Positions 1 to 9,900 are shown, counted from the first letter of the stretch. The stretch is 60,509 nucleotides of DNA from an uncultured Collinsella sp. (GCA_958348225.1 CATVYG010000010.1:1-60509), one strand, 5' to 3'. Notes: generated from the letters alone by a model not told the origin. Numbers and translations: made by a program.

Positions 1-1
1 C

Positions 2-40
2 GTCATCGAGCTCTTCAAGAAGATCTGCCCGGCTGCCTAA
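2..40 (+). CDS. 3' end of an upstream gene (partial)
   Basis: An open frame enters from the left edge and ends with TAA at 38-40. Only the last dozen residues are visible (ending FKKICPAA). This is too little to assign a family. It runs in the same direction as the following aminopeptidase gene, about 115 bases upstream of it. Confidence 0.5.
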   Translation, partial: VIELFKKICPAA

Positions 41-155
41 TTTGGTTCGGCGGGCGCAGTTCTGAGGAGCTCAATGGGTTATCTCGCTAAGTAAAAAGAT
101 GGTTCGCGGTGGTATTGTTGCTGTGGGTTTAATTCGATATGAAAGGGTGACTTTG

Positions 156-1184
156 GTGTCCAAGATGGATTCTACGCTCTCCTATATTACTGACCAGCTG
201 AAGGCGCTGACTTCTATTGCTTCGCCGACGGGCTATACCCGCGCGGCGACTGATTATCTGATGGAGACCCTGCGCGATATGGGGTTTGGGCCTGAGCGTT
301 CCAATAAGGGTAACGTGCTCGTTGAGCTTGGTGGTGAGGGTGAGCCGCTCGTGTTGGCGAGCCATGTCGATACCCTGGGCGCTATGGTGCGCTCTATCAA
401 GGACAATGGTCGTCTGCGCCCCACGACGATCGGCGGGCATCAGTGGTCTACGGCCGATGGCGAGAACTGCACCGTCTACACGCGCGACGGCAATGTGTAC
501 ACGGGTGTGGTCCTCAATACCGAGCCTTCGGCGCATGTGGCCGATGAGCCGGTCAAGACTATCGAGAAGAACATGGAGATCCTGCTCGACGAGAACGTCG
601 ACAGCAAGGACGATGTGCTCGAGCTGGGTATTCAGACTGGCGACATCATCGCTATGGACCCTCGCACGACGGTGACGGAGAGTGGCTACATTAAGAGCCG
701 CTTCCTGGACGACAAGCTTTCGGCCGCCATTTTGCTGGGCTTGGCGCGTGCCGTCGCCGCTGGCGAGGTGACGCTTTCGCGTAAGGTTTCGCTGCTCTTT
801 ACCGTGTACGAGGAGGTCGGCCATGGCGGTGCCTTTGTGCCGGCCGACACGCGCGAGATGATCAGCGTGGACATGGGCTGCGTGGGCGACGACCTGGGCT
901 GCACCGAGCGCATGGTGTCGATTTGCGCCAAGGATTCGGGTGGTCCGTACAACTACGACCTGGTGACCACGCTGTCCAACATCGCGCGCGAGCTGGAGCT
1001 CGATTACGCCATCGATGTGTATCCGCACTACGGCTCGGACGTTGAGGCCACGCTCTCGGCCGGCTACGACATCCGTCACGGCCTGATCGGCCCCGGCGTT
1101 TACGCGAGCCACAACTACGAGCGCAGCCACATGGACGGCGTGCGCAACACCTTCGAGCTCGTCCGCGCCTACGTACAGCGCTAG
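156..1184 (+). CDS. M42 family metallopeptidase (aminopeptidase)
   Basis: Product of 342 residues. M42 enzymes are cytosolic di-metal aminopeptidases that trim peptides. Seen in the sequence: the metal-binding HVDT near residue 70, the metal-bridging LDDK near 184, the catalytic EEVGHGGA near 219, and the late SHNYERSHMDG segment carrying the last metal ligand. I chose GTG 156 because GAAAGGG lies 8 bases upstream and the protein then starts where the family normally does; an in-frame GTG 33 bases further on would be too short, and the longer frame from 99 adds an unlikely leader. A strong terminator follows at 1221. The family is clear; whether it is an aminopeptidase or an endoglucanase-type member is not. 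Confidence 0.9.
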   Translation: MSKMDSTLSYITDQLKALTSIASPTGYTRAATDYLMETLRDMGFGPERSNKGNVLVELGGEGEPLVLASHVDTLGAMVRSIKDNGRLRPTTIGGHQWSTADGENCTVYTRDGNVYTGVVLNTEPSAHVADEPVKTIEKNMEILLDENVDSKDDVLELGIQTGDIIAMDPRTTVTESGYIKSRFLDDKLSAAILLGLARAVAAGEVTLSRKVSLLFTVYEEVGHGGAFVPADTREMISVDMGCVGDDLGCTERMVSICAKDSGGPYNYDLVTTLSNIARELELDYAIDVYPHYGSDVEATLSAGYDIRHGLIGPGVYASHNYERSHMDGVRNTFELVRAYVQR

Positions 1185-1220
1185 GGGAAGCGGTTCATAG
1201 CTTGGCTGACCAATTGCTCT

Positions 1221-1246
1221 AAGGCCCGATTGCTCGGGCCTTTTTT
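1221..1246 (+). terminator. Rho-independent terminator of the M42 peptidase gene
   Basis: AAGGCCCGA, a short TTGC loop, then TCGGGCCTT running into TTTTTT. This is a classic GC stem with a T tract, 36 bases after the stop codon. Confidence 0.85.
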
Positions 1247-1325
1247 CGCTTCAGTCTGTTTAGTATTATGCTGTATGTAACTAATTAACTTTACGTTTGG
1301 AATACTTAACGAGGTGATGCAGCGT

Positions 1326-2699
1326 ATGGATACATCTGAGTACTTGTCTATGGGTGATGCTGCCCGCCTGTTGGGCGTTACGAAAGCCCGCATATCTCAG
1401 CTTGCCGCATCGGGAACGCTCGTGTGCGATATTGTGGGCGGACGGAAGATGGTTGAGTATGATTCTGCGGTCGCTTATCAAAAGGTCCGCAAACGTGGAC
1501 GCCGTCCTGCGGCCGATGTGGGGCGCAAGTTTACGCTGATGTCCGCCGATTACGAGGTTGCACGTGTTTCGTTTGATCCGACGCGCGAGTTTTCCTTCGA
1601 AATCGCCGAGGTCCTCGATGCGCAACGAATGCCGTTTGGCACGTGCTCGAGCTCTTCTCCAACGGTGAATAAACGGGAGCTCAACGTGTGGTGGGGCCAT
1701 CGGTCGGTGCCTGACGTCCGCCCCGGACTCGTCTCGCGCTATCGTGAACTGGGAATTGCCAGTGGCATCGAGGCTCCGGTTCGGTGCCTGGGTCTCTCGC
1801 TTTCGGATTGCTATTGGCTGCGGCCGGCCGATTGCGGCGAACTCAAATGGCAAAACATCAATTACTTTGAGAACGAATTTGAGCGATCGGCGCCCGAAGA
1901 GCGTTCGGGTTGGCTGGAAGGCATCGGTCTTAAAAATCCGGATAACACGTCCGAGGGTGAGCTCCCTAAATCGTGGATGATTCGCAACGGCGTTCGCGTT
2001 CTGGTCAAGGGATGCGGCATGGACGATCAACGTCCCTTTAACGAGGCGGTTGCAACGGCTCTACATCGTCGCTTGCTGTCAGAGGGTGAGTTTGTTCCTT
2101 ATGCGGTTGAGCGGATGTTCGATGCCCCTGTGTGTCTGTGCGACGACTTTCTTGACGGCCGCGAGGAATATGTTCCGGCTGTTTACGTTAAGAACGCCCT
2201 TGGCGGCCAGCGAGGAAACTCGACGTACGACCGGTACTGCCGCTTCCTTGGTAAGCATGGAGCAGACGAGACTGCCGTGAGAAGGTCTATGTCGCAGATG
2301 ATTGTTTGCGACGCCCTTTTGGCCAACAGCGATCGCCATTGGCGAAACTTCGGCATCATCCGCAATGTCGATACCTTGGAGATAAGGCATGCACCGCTGT
2401 TCGATAGCGGCAACTGTCTATGGTATAACGTGCCAACTGCTGTGCTCGCAGCTGGGGAGTTTGGGTTTGCCGCTAAGCCGTTTGGACCCAATCCTTCCGT
2501 CCAGCTGGCGCTTGCGGACTCGCTCGATTGGTTCGACTCATCGCGGCTCAACGGATTTGTTGATGAGGCGATCGAGATTCTTTCGCAGAGCAAGTGGGCC
2601 ACGGCGGAGGGCCGGCTCGAGTCCATTCGCCGCGGCCTGGAGCGTCGCGTTATCGAGGTGAATGCTGCTGTTGAAGTGCTTCGACACGTGCGGCGATAA
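1326..2699 (+). CDS. Helix-turn-helix / HipA-like (CtkA-type) kinase-fold protein
   Basis: Product of about 457 residues. The first 60 residues are an excisionase/MerR-like helix-turn-helix (DAARLLGVTKARISQL). The C-terminal half has the HipA-family phosphotransferase signature: ANSDRHWRNFG near residue 332 (catalytic Asp and Asn) and FDSGN near 358 (metal-binding DxG). HipA proteins phosphorylate proteins such as glutamyl-tRNA synthetase; CtkA relatives autophosphorylate. No hipB-like antitoxin gene is adjacent, so the DNA-binding part is fused in cis. ATG 1326 is preferred (GAGGTG 9 bases upstream); ATG 1317 and GTG 1314 are possible. The gene ends 8 bases before the convergent mnmA stop. 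The N-terminal module resembles the one in the HicB-like protein at 32610. Substrate unknown. Confidence 0.75.
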   Translation: MDTSEYLSMGDAARLLGVTKARISQLAASGTLVCDIVGGRKMVEYDSAVAYQKVRKRGRRPAADVGRKFTLMSADYEVARVSFDPTREFSFEIAEVLDAQRMPFGTCSSSSPTVNKRELNVWWGHRSVPDVRPGLVSRYRELGIASGIEAPVRCLGLSLSDCYWLRPADCGELKWQNINYFENEFERSAPEERSGWLEGIGLKNPDNTSEGELPKSWMIRNGVRVLVKGCGMDDQRPFNEAVATALHRRLLSEGEFVPYAVERMFDAPVCLCDDFLDGREEYVPAVYVKNALGGQRGNSTYDRYCRFLGKHGADETAVRRSMSQMIVCDALLANSDRHWRNFGIIRNVDTLEIRHAPLFDSGNCLWYNVPTAVLAAGEFGFAAKPFGPNPSVQLALADSLDWFDSSRLNGFVDEAIEILSQSKWATAEGRLESIRRGLERRVIEVNAAVEVLRHVRR

Positions 2700-2707
2700 G
2701 CCCGCGG

Positions 2708-3808
2708 CTACTTAAGCGCGCCGGTCACGGTGCCGCCGCCGAGGACGATGTCGCCGCGATAGATAACGACGGCCTGGCCGGGGGCGATGGCTCGCTGCGG
2801 CTCGTCAAAAGTCAGTAGCATTTGTCCGTCGGCGCCACGTGTAAGGGTCGCTGCCTGGTCCTTTTGACGGTAGCGGTACTTGGCGCCCAGGCGAATGCCA
2901 CCGGCATCGAGCTCTGCCTCCATGCGGTCGGCAGGGGCGCTCCAGATCCAGTCATTGGCCGTGAGCGCTGCGGCCGTCAGGTCCTCGGCCTCGCCCAGAT
3001 GCACAATGTTGTTGGCGGCATCGACACCCGTTACGTACACGGGATGCGCCATCGCGACGCCCAGGCCCTTGCGCTGGCCAATGGTGTAGCGCAGCGCGCC
3101 GTTGTGGCGCCCGACTACACTGCCGTCGCGCCACACAATGTCGCCCGGTGCGGCGGGATGTCCGCAGCGGCGCTCGATATAGCCCGCGTAGTCGCCGTCC
3201 GCGATAAAGCAGATGTCCTCGCTCTCGGCCTTCTTGGCGTTGATGAAGCCCTGCTCGGCGGCAATGCGGCGCACGTCGCGCTCTTTGTCCAGCCCAGCCA
3301 GCGGAAAGATCGTGCGTGCCAGACGCTCCTGCGTGAGCGAATACAAAAAGTAGCTTTGGTCCTTCTTGGGGTCCTCGCCACGGTGCAGCCGCCAGGTGCC
3401 GTCGGACGCCTGGCTCGTTTTGGCGTAGTGACCTGTGGCGATGTAGTCGCAGCCCATGTCGAGTGCCGCATCGAGCAGCGCGTCAAACTTAATATGGCGG
3501 TTGCAGATGATGCACGGATTGGGCGTCAACCCTTCCTGGTAGGCAGTCACGAAGCGCTCGATAACGTTGCGGTCGAAGGTCTGCTGCAGGTCGAGCACAT
3601 GGTGGGGTATCCCCAGGCGCTCGGCGACAGCCTTTGCATCGGCGATGTCGCGGTCGACCTTACTCATGCCCGTGACGGGATCGGGCGCGGGGCAGGTGAG
3701 GCGCATGGTGGCGCCGACGCATTCGTAGCCCTGGCTTTTGAGCAGGTACGCGGTCACGCTGGAATCGACGCCGCCGCTCATGGCGACGAGCACGCGCTTG
3801 TTGTGCAT
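2708..3808 (-). CDS. mnmA: tRNA-specific 2-thiouridylase MnmA
   Basis: MnmA installs the 2-thio group on wobble U34 of Lys, Glu and Gln tRNAs using ATP and a persulfide donor. The 366-residue protein has the PP-loop SGGVDSS at residues 11-17, nucleophile Cys102 in CIICNRHIKF, and partner Cys200 in ESEDICFI, almost the same numbering as E. coli MnmA (102 and 199). The start at 3808 is preceded on the minus strand by AAGGAGA. A longer frame extends to 3973 but runs through the cysK terminator and is not credible. It lies downstream of cysK, separated by a terminator, so it is probably its own unit. Confidence 0.96.
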   Translation of the reverse strand: MHNKRVLVAMSGGVDSSVTAYLLKSQGYECVGATMRLTCPAPDPVTGMSKVDRDIADAKAVAERLGIPHHVLDLQQTFDRNVIERFVTAYQEGLTPNPCIICNRHIKFDALLDAALDMGCDYIATGHYAKTSQASDGTWRLHRGEDPKKDQSYFLYSLTQERLARTIFPLAGLDKERDVRRIAAEQGFINAKKAESEDICFIADGDYAGYIERRCGHPAAPGDIVWRDGSVVGRHNGALRYTIGQRKGLGVAMAHPVYVTGVDAANNIVHLGEAEDLTAAALTANDWIWSAPADRMEAELDAGGIRLGAKYRYRQKDQAATLTRGADGQMLLTFDEPQRAIAPGQAVVIYRGDIVLGGGTVTGALK

Positions 3809-3835
3809 GGGGAGGTTCTCCTTGGTGGCATGTGG

Positions 3836-3876
3836 CCAAAAAAGAAAAGCGGCGCGGGAGGCTGGTTCCGCGCCGC
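3836..3876 (-). terminator. Terminator downstream of cysK
   Basis: On the minus strand, GCGGCGCGG and CCCGCGCCGC arms are followed by TTTTCTTTTTT. It sits between the cysK stop (3992) and the mnmA start (3808), so it ends cysK transcription. Confidence 0.75.
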
Positions 3877-3991
3877 AGACATTGTAGCAAGTTCGGACGT
3901 CTCGTGGGACACCCTGATTGGATGGACTCAGACTGCCGGGAGAGAGAGGAGACCGGCTCGTCCGTGGGCTCAACCTATGGGCGACAGGCCC

Positions 3992-4930
3992 TTAGTCCTG
4001 GAAGAGCGCCGTGGACAGGTAGCGCTCGCCGGTGTCGGCGAGCAGCGCCACGATGGTCTTACCCTCGTTCTCGGGGCGCTTGGCCAGCTGCAGCGCGGCC
4101 CACACGGCGGCGCCGGACGAAATGCCCACGAGCACGCCCTCCTTGTGGCCCACGGCGCGGCCGGTGGCAAAGGCGTCGTCGTTCTCGACGGGGATGATCT
4201 CGTCATAGATCTGGGTGTCGAGGACGTCGGGCACAAAGCCGGCGCCGATACCCTGGATCTTGTGCGGGCCGGCCTGGCCCTTGGAGAGCACCGGGGAGGT
4301 AGCGGGCTCGACGGCGACGACCTGGATCTCGGGGTTCTGCTCCTTAAGGAACTCGCCCACGCCGGTCACGGTGCCGCCGGTGCCGACGCCGGCGACGAAG
4401 ATGTCGACCTTGCCGTCGGTGTCATCCCAGATCTCGGGGCCGGTCGTGGCCTTGTGGATGGCGGGGTTGGCGGGGTTCACAAACTGGCCGGCGATGATGC
4501 TGTTGGGCGTCTCCTTCTGCAGTTCCTCGGCCTTGGCGATGGCGCCCTTCATGCCCTTGGAACCGTCGGTGAGCACGAGCTGTGCGCCATATGCCTGCAT
4601 AAGCTTGCGGCGTTCGACGGACATAGTCTCGGGCATGGTGATGATCACCTTGTAGCCGCGAGCCGCCGCCACCGAGGCGATGCCGACGCCGGTGTTGCCA
4701 CTCGTGGGCTCGATGATGGTGTAGTCGCCGCCGCGCACGAGCTTGCCGGCCTTCTCGGCCTCGTCGATCATGTTCTTGGCGACGCGGTCTTTGACGGAGC
4801 CGGCGGGGTTGAAGTATTCCAGCTTGACGAGCACGCGGGCCTTGAGGTCCTCATCGGCCTCAAAGTGAGTGAGCTCCAGAAGCGGAGTGTGGCCGATAAG
4901 CTGATCGATGGACGTGTAAACATTGCTCAT
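3992..4930 (-). CDS. cysK: Cysteine synthase A (O-acetylserine sulfhydrylase)
   Basis: PLP enzyme that makes cysteine from O-acetylserine and sulfide. The 312-residue protein is full length. Lys47 in NPAGSVKDR is the Schiff-base lysine; PTSGNTGVG near 75 binds the substrate carboxylate; GTGGTVTG near 180 binds PLP phosphate. ATG 4930 has GGAGG six bases upstream on its strand. It is divergent from an Rrf2-type regulator across a 253-bp spacer, the usual layout for cysteine-biosynthesis control by CymR-like regulators. Confidence 0.96.
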   Translation of the reverse strand: MSNVYTSIDQLIGHTPLLELTHFEADEDLKARVLVKLEYFNPAGSVKDRVAKNMIDEAEKAGKLVRGGDYTIIEPTSGNTGVGIASVAAARGYKVIITMPETMSVERRKLMQAYGAQLVLTDGSKGMKGAIAKAEELQKETPNSIIAGQFVNPANPAIHKATTGPEIWDDTDGKVDIFVAGVGTGGTVTGVGEFLKEQNPEIQVVAVEPATSPVLSKGQAGPHKIQGIGAGFVPDVLDTQIYDEIIPVENDDAFATGRAVGHKEGVLVGISSGAAVWAALQLAKRPENEGKTIVALLADTGERYLSTALFQD

Positions 4931-4962
4931 GGTGAACCTCCAAAGTGTTCAAATGACTGGAT

Positions 4963-5015
4963 ACCGTGTGGTTTTACGGTGTGTGTAGCAGCGAAACCCA
5001 CAAACCTTATGGGTT
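4963..5015 (-). promoter_or_regulatory. Candidate cysK promoter with two inverted repeats
   Basis: Read on the minus strand, TTGCCA is followed after 18 bases by CATAAG, a plausible -35/-10 pair. The inverted repeat AACCC-(11)-GGGTT (4995-5015) overlaps the -10 region, and ACCGT-(8)-ACGGT (4963-4980) lies just downstream. Either could be an operator for the divergent Rrf2-family regulator. This is inference from position and symmetry only; neither repeat is a clear match to a known CymR or IscR box. Confidence 0.3.
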
Positions 5016-5183
5016 GTTCGTTTTGCTGTTGGCAAGCATAGTAGACAGTAAAGCCTAGTAACGCAATAGGAAATAGAAGATTATTACGAGTCGATTAACC
5101 ATCTTGACCGGAACGGGTATTTTCAAAACCAATTTTTCGGCTAGAATTTCTACGGACTAAATGACCGAAAGGCAGCACTATAC

Positions 5184-5612
5184 ATGTTGGTTTCTACTAA
5201 GGGCAGATATGCCCTGCGCGTTATGGTCGACCTAGCCGAGCACCAGGCGGCCGGTCGCATCCCGCTCAAAGAGATCGCGGCACGCCAGGGGATTTCCGAG
5301 AAATATCTGGAGAACATCTTGGCTACGCTCGTCCGCGCCAATATGCTCTCGGGCATGCGCGGCAAAGGCGGCGGCTATGTGCTCACGCGCCCGCCCGAGC
5401 AGTACACGGTGGGCGAGATCTTGCGCCTGACCGAAGGCAGCCTGGCACCGGTCGCATGCCTGGACGGCGACTGCAAGGGCTGCTCGCGTTCGGATGAGTG
5501 CCCCACGCTCGACGTGTGGAAGAACCTGGACAAGCTCATCAACGACTACCTCGACGGTGTGACGCTCGATCAACTTGTCGCTCCCAACCATGGCTACGAC
5601 TACGTCATCTAA
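5184..5612 (+). CDS. Rrf2 family transcriptional regulator (IscR/CymR-like)
   Basis: Product of 142 residues, typical family length. The N-terminal winged helix covers residues 1-65, with recognition segment ISEKYLENILATLV and wing GKGGGYVL. Four cysteines follow at 92, 97, 100 and 106, close to the three Fe-S ligands of E. coli IscR (92, 98, 104), so an iron-sulfur cluster is possible. CymR, which controls cysteine synthesis in Firmicutes, lacks them. The divergent cysK neighbour suggests control of sulfur or Fe-S metabolism. A weak TAGAAT -10 lies at 5142. It could be an IscR, CymR or a mixed type. Confidence 0.88.
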   Translation: MLVSTKGRYALRVMVDLAEHQAAGRIPLKEIAARQGISEKYLENILATLVRANMLSGMRGKGGGYVLTRPPEQYTVGEILRLTEGSLAPVACLDGDCKGCSRSDECPTLDVWKNLDKLINDYLDGVTLDQLVAPNHGYDYVI

Positions 5613-5680
5613 CCCACACCTGCATTTGGGGACGGGGTGGAAATGGTAGATTTTCTCGCCCTTTGAGACTTGGCAAATAA

Positions 5681-5713
5681 GAAGGCCGCCCATTTTTGCG
5701 ATGGGCGGCCTTC
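5681..5713. terminator. Bidirectional terminator between rrf2 and holin-like gene
   Basis: A perfect 13-bp stem, GAAGGCCGCCCAT paired with ATGGGCGGCCTTC around a 7-base loop, with short T tracts on both strands. It lies between convergent genes. Confidence 0.8.
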
Positions 5714-5753
5714 GTTTTGGGCTGTTGAGACGGACACGGCCGGAATGGCCGTT

Positions 5754-6119
5754 TTAGTCCTCGGCGATGCTGTCGAGGATGCTGCGCGTGATGGACACCA
5801 GGATGCTGCCCATAAAGGCCGATCCAAAGCTGGCGATGGAGATGCCGACGCCCAGCAGGTTGACCGACAGGTAACTCGCGAGCTCAAGCATAAAGCTGTT
5901 GACGACAAGCTGGAAAATGCCCAACGTAATGATCGTGAGCGGCAGCGAGATGACCGTGAGGAACGGTTTGACGAACGAATCGACAATGTTCAGGAACAGT
6001 CCCACAAAGGCAAAGCAGACCCAGGTCTCGGCAAAGCCGAAGGGTTGGATACCGGGGACGAGGAACGTGGCGATCGCGATGGCGATCGAGGTGAAGAGCC
6101 AGTTAAGCATAAAGCGCAT
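5754..6119 (-). CDS. Phage holin family 4-type small membrane protein (YvlD-like)
   Basis: Product of 121 residues, almost entirely hydrophobic with about four membrane segments (near residues 5-23, 30-52, 56-80 and 85-112). The pattern and length match the 'phage holin family 4 / YvlD' group, which are chromosomal membrane proteins of unknown role rather than true lysis holins. AAAGGAT lies upstream of the start. No phage genes are near. Function unknown. Confidence 0.75.
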   Translation of the reverse strand: MRFMLNWLFTSIAIAIATFLVPGIQPFGFAETWVCFAFVGLFLNIVDSFVKPFLTVISLPLTIITLGIFQLVVNSFMLELASYLSVNLLGVGISIASFGSAFMGSILVSITRSILDSIAED

Positions 6120-6443
6120 GGCGTGAATCCTTTCTTGCGCCGGGATTGCTGGCGTCGCGTGAAGCGGCTTACGGCGGCGACCTGGATGGTTGCGCGGGCG
6201 CGCCGCGGTGTTTGGGCGCCCATTGTCTCAAATATTCGTGGAGCTTACGTGCGCATATGGTTTCTAAACGGCGTTCGTCCTGAAAAACGCGCCGCTGGCA
6301 GAGAGTCTTGTCGCTTTAGTTTGGTGGTGTGCTACACTGCTACGGGCAAAAGCCACAGGCGTTGCCCTATTGCATAGAACGGGTGAACGATGCCCGATGT
6401 CAGTATCAACTTCGATGCCTTTTGGCGGGTTTGGCGGTGATCG
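6120..6443. other. Divergent intergenic region, no gene seen
   Basis: This 324-bp gap separates the leftward membrane-protein gene from the rightward YerC-like gene. It holds a possible weak promoter for the latter (TTGTCG at 6308, TACACT at 6333, spacing 19). No convincing ORF or RNA structure was found. Confidence 0.4.
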
Positions 6444-6743
6444 ATGAATATCGAGAACATGTTTGACAAGCCTGATGTCAAGCAGCTGGTCCACGCATTT
6501 AGCCTTTTGGACGACGAGAAGGATATCCAAGCGTTTTTGACCGATATCTGCACGCCGCGCGAGATTTGCGACCTTTCTCAGCGTTTGCAGGTTGCGCGCT
6601 ATTTGGACGAGGGCGAGCCTTATGTTGAGGTTCAGGCCCGTACCGGCGCTTCGTCCACCACGGTGAGCCGCGTTTCAAAGGCGCTGAACGGCGAGTACGG
6701 TGGCTACCGCAAGATCCTCATTAAGTTGGAGGATGGCGAGTAG
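6444..6743 (+). CDS. YerC/YecD family TrpR-related protein
   Basis: Product of 99 residues with the TrpR-like helix-turn-helix: CTPREICDLSQRLQVARYL, then TGASSTTVSRVSKAL. This is the full length of the YerC/YecD group, small DNA-binding proteins of unclear target. It stands alone, ended by the hairpin at 6770, and precedes the helicase-nuclease operon. Confidence 0.9.
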   Translation: MNIENMFDKPDVKQLVHAFSLLDDEKDIQAFLTDICTPREICDLSQRLQVARYLDEGEPYVEVQARTGASSTTVSRVSKALNGEYGGYRKILIKLEDGE

Positions 6744-6769
6744 GCCAGCGACAACATTGAATTACGAAG

Positions 6770-6797
6770 AACCGTCCCTCCGGGGGCGGTTTTTATA
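6770..6797 (+). terminator. Terminator after yerC-like gene
   Basis: AACCG and CGGTT arms with additional GC pairing between them, followed by a TTTTTAT run, 27 bases after the stop codon. Confidence 0.65.
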
Positions 6798-6927
6798 TGC
6801 CTGCAATCGGCTGGTGCGTTGGGTTCAGGTTGCTTTGTACCAAAAGATGGAACTGCGGTGGCAATGTGTCCGCTTGGGCGGGTAGGATGGATGCATTGAT
6901 TATTGCGAACGGTTTGAGCGGAGGACC

Positions 6928-9900
6928 ATGCCTGTTCGAATCTATACCACCAATGCCGGCACGGATTTGAGCGATGCCGAGTCGGCGCTGCTTACCGACC
7001 TTATTGCCCGTCACGGGCGTGCCGTGTTGCTGGCACCAACGTTTGCCGAGCTCGATCTGTGCCGTCATGATGCGGCGGAAGCCGGCATTTCGCTGGGTAT
7101 CGACTACAAGACACCCGCATCGTGGCTTCGCTCGCTTTGGGAGCTTTTGGGCGACGGGCGCGGTTTCGTCGACAACCTTCAGCGCCAGATGCTGTTCTCG
7201 GACATGATCGACCGCCGCGACGACGCCGCTCTGCAGCCGCTTTCGCGCAGCCAGGGCACAGTGCGCATGCTCGCGCGCATGGCCCGCGACGTGTTGCCGG
7301 GCGTTGCGGGGACGGGCGACGAGCGCTGCCGCGACGCCGCCGCTCAACCCGAGCCCAAAAGTGACGCCGAGGCCCGCGTGTTCGAGCTGTTGAGCGCCTA
7401 TGCGAGCGGCTTGGACCGTCGAGACATGGTCGAGCCCTGCGAAGCCGCCGATATGATGGCAGAAGCCCTGGCGAACAGCCTGCCGGCGTGCGCCCGCGCC
7501 GTATGCGTGCGCGGTACCACGTCGTTTACGCACGGTCTACTCGAGCTGCTGTCTGCCGTGGCGAACAATGGGGGAGAGGTCGTCGCGCTGCTTGCCCGCG
7601 AGCAGGCGGCGATGCGCGAGGAGCTTGCCACGGCATTTGATGCCCGCGGTGTGCTGTTTGAGATCGCGCCGCTGGGGGAGGACGCCGTCGCGTCTGATGT
7701 CGCTTGCGGGGCCGCCGCTCAGCCTGCCTTTATTGAGGTCGCCGGCCCCCATGCCCGTGCTCATGTCTATGCGGACGCCATCGATAAGTTGGTGAAAGCG
7801 CACAAGGAGTCCAAGGCCGATAAAGCTACTGCAACGCCCGCCGACCCCGTGCGCGTGCTCGTCGTTTCTGCCCGGGCACCCCAGCTGTTCGGCGAGCTCG
7901 CCGCCCGTTTGGCGGCGCGTCACATTGCGGCCGAGACGACTGAGTTCACGGCGTTTTCCCAGTCCATCGCGGGCAGGCAGTTTACGGCGCTCGCCAACCT
8001 GATCGAGCGTATGAAAGCCGCCGACGAGGGCACCGCTTCCAAGACTGAGTGGTGGCCCGCGCCGGAGCTTACCGACTGGATCTACAGTCCGCTTTCGGGC
8101 GCTGATGCCGTCAATGCCCGTACCTTCGATAAGAATATGCGTCTCTCGCGCAGCAAGACTACCGCGGGCGTCAAGAGCCTGCTGCAGAGCGTTCAGGGCC
8201 AGGTGAGGGGCGCGCGCAAGGCGACGAGCGACGATAACTGGTTTAAGAACGTACCGTGTGTGGTCTCGGACGTGTTCCAGGCGCTGTGGCGTGACAAGCC
8301 CGTGACGGCGCTTAAGGCCATGCTTGCCGTTGCCGAGGCGTTGCCCGATCGCGCTCTAGGCGGCCTTGACGGCCAGGCCCGTCGCCAGGCAGAGACGGCT
8401 TTGCTGCGCCATGCCATCGACATCCTTATGAACGATGCTCGCGCGCTCGACGTGTCGCAGGCCGCGACCGTGCCGGTTCTCGACGGCGTTCGAACCAAGG
8501 TGGACAAGCGCAGTACCGCCTACGATTACGAGACCTATGAGGTCGATCGCACACCACGAGCACAAGTGCGCTTCGCGTCGCTTGCCGATGCGTCGGTTCT
8601 TCGCCCTGGCAGCTACGATGCCGTGCTGTTTGCCGATGTCGACCTGGACAGCTATCCGCTTTCGCACGAAGAGGGCCCGCTTGCCACGTTGACAGCCGAG
8701 CTGCGCCGCGACGGCGTGTCTTTGGAGCCCGCTGCCCTGCTGCGCGTGCGCTTTGGCCGTGCGATGCAGGCGGCGAGCGGTCCGGTCGCGCTCGCCCGTG
8801 TGACGCACGATCGCCAGGCACGCGAGTGCTACCCGGCAGCCGTATGGACCGAGCTGTGGGCACATGCCGAGGCCGCTGGCGCTGCCAAGCCCATGCGCGT
8901 GGGCGAGGGCGATATCATCGCCGACTTTGATCCCGCGGCAGGTGAAGGCCTCAAGCGCGAGCGCGTGACCTGTGAAGCCCCTCAGCATCTGAGTGCCGAG
9001 GCCGTGCCGTATTTGGTCCTGCGCCGTCGCGATGGCGAGGGTGAGGACGCGCCGCTCGTGCCGCGTCTGACGTCCGCCTCGCAGATCGAGGCCTATTCGA
9101 CCTGCCCGCTATGCTGGTTCGTCTCGTACCGCGTGAAGCCCCAGTCGATCGACGCGGGCTTTGGCAACATGGAAAAGGGCAACTTTGTCCACGACGTGCT
9201 GGAGCATCTGCATGCCCGTCTGCCCCAAGAGGGCATGGAGCGCGTGACGCCCGAGAATCTGCCGCGCGCACAGGAGCTGCTGCACGAGGTCTTTGACGAG
9301 ACGTTGGCCGAGCACGCCGGCAAGCGCGGCACGGAGGGCCCGCTGGTGCCGCTCTCTGCGGTGGAGGAACGCCAGGTGGCCGAGATCTTGCCGCAGCTGG
9401 AGGGTGTGCTTGCCTACGAGTCCGAGGCACTTGCCCCCTTTGCCCCGCGCTACCTGGAGTTCGCCTTCAACGAGCTCAAGGTCGAGTATGCCGGTTGGCC
9501 GCTTGGCGGGCGCATCGACCGCGTGGACGTGGACGCCGAGAATCGTGCCGTGGTGATCGACTACAAGCATCGCACGGGCGTTGAGGAGTTTAAGCTCGCC
9601 GACCCCACGGTGCGCGACGAGGAATCGGGCACGGCGCCCATCGACGATCCGCGCTGGTTGCCACCACATACCCAAACGCTCATCTACGCCCAGGCCATGC
9701 GCCGGGCGCTGGATTTGGACACCCGCGCGGCGCTCTACTTTTCGACCAAGGGCGGCAAGCCGGCGTTGCGCGGTGCCGCGAGCGCCGAGCTGCTCGAGGA
9801 AGAGCGCGGCGACGGTCGCATCCCGGGCCTTAAGAAAGGTTTCCCCGGCGAGGGTGGCAGCATGGACTTCGACGCCCTGCTCGATCGCGTTGAGGCCGGC

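Noticed and set aside
2822..5041. Long plus-strand frame across mnmA and cysK
   Set aside because: It is antisense to two clear conserved genes and crosses the cysK terminator. Composition is that of a shadow frame.
5754..6119. Holin-like gene as evidence of a prophage
   Set aside because: The family is a chromosomal membrane protein group, and no other phage genes are near.
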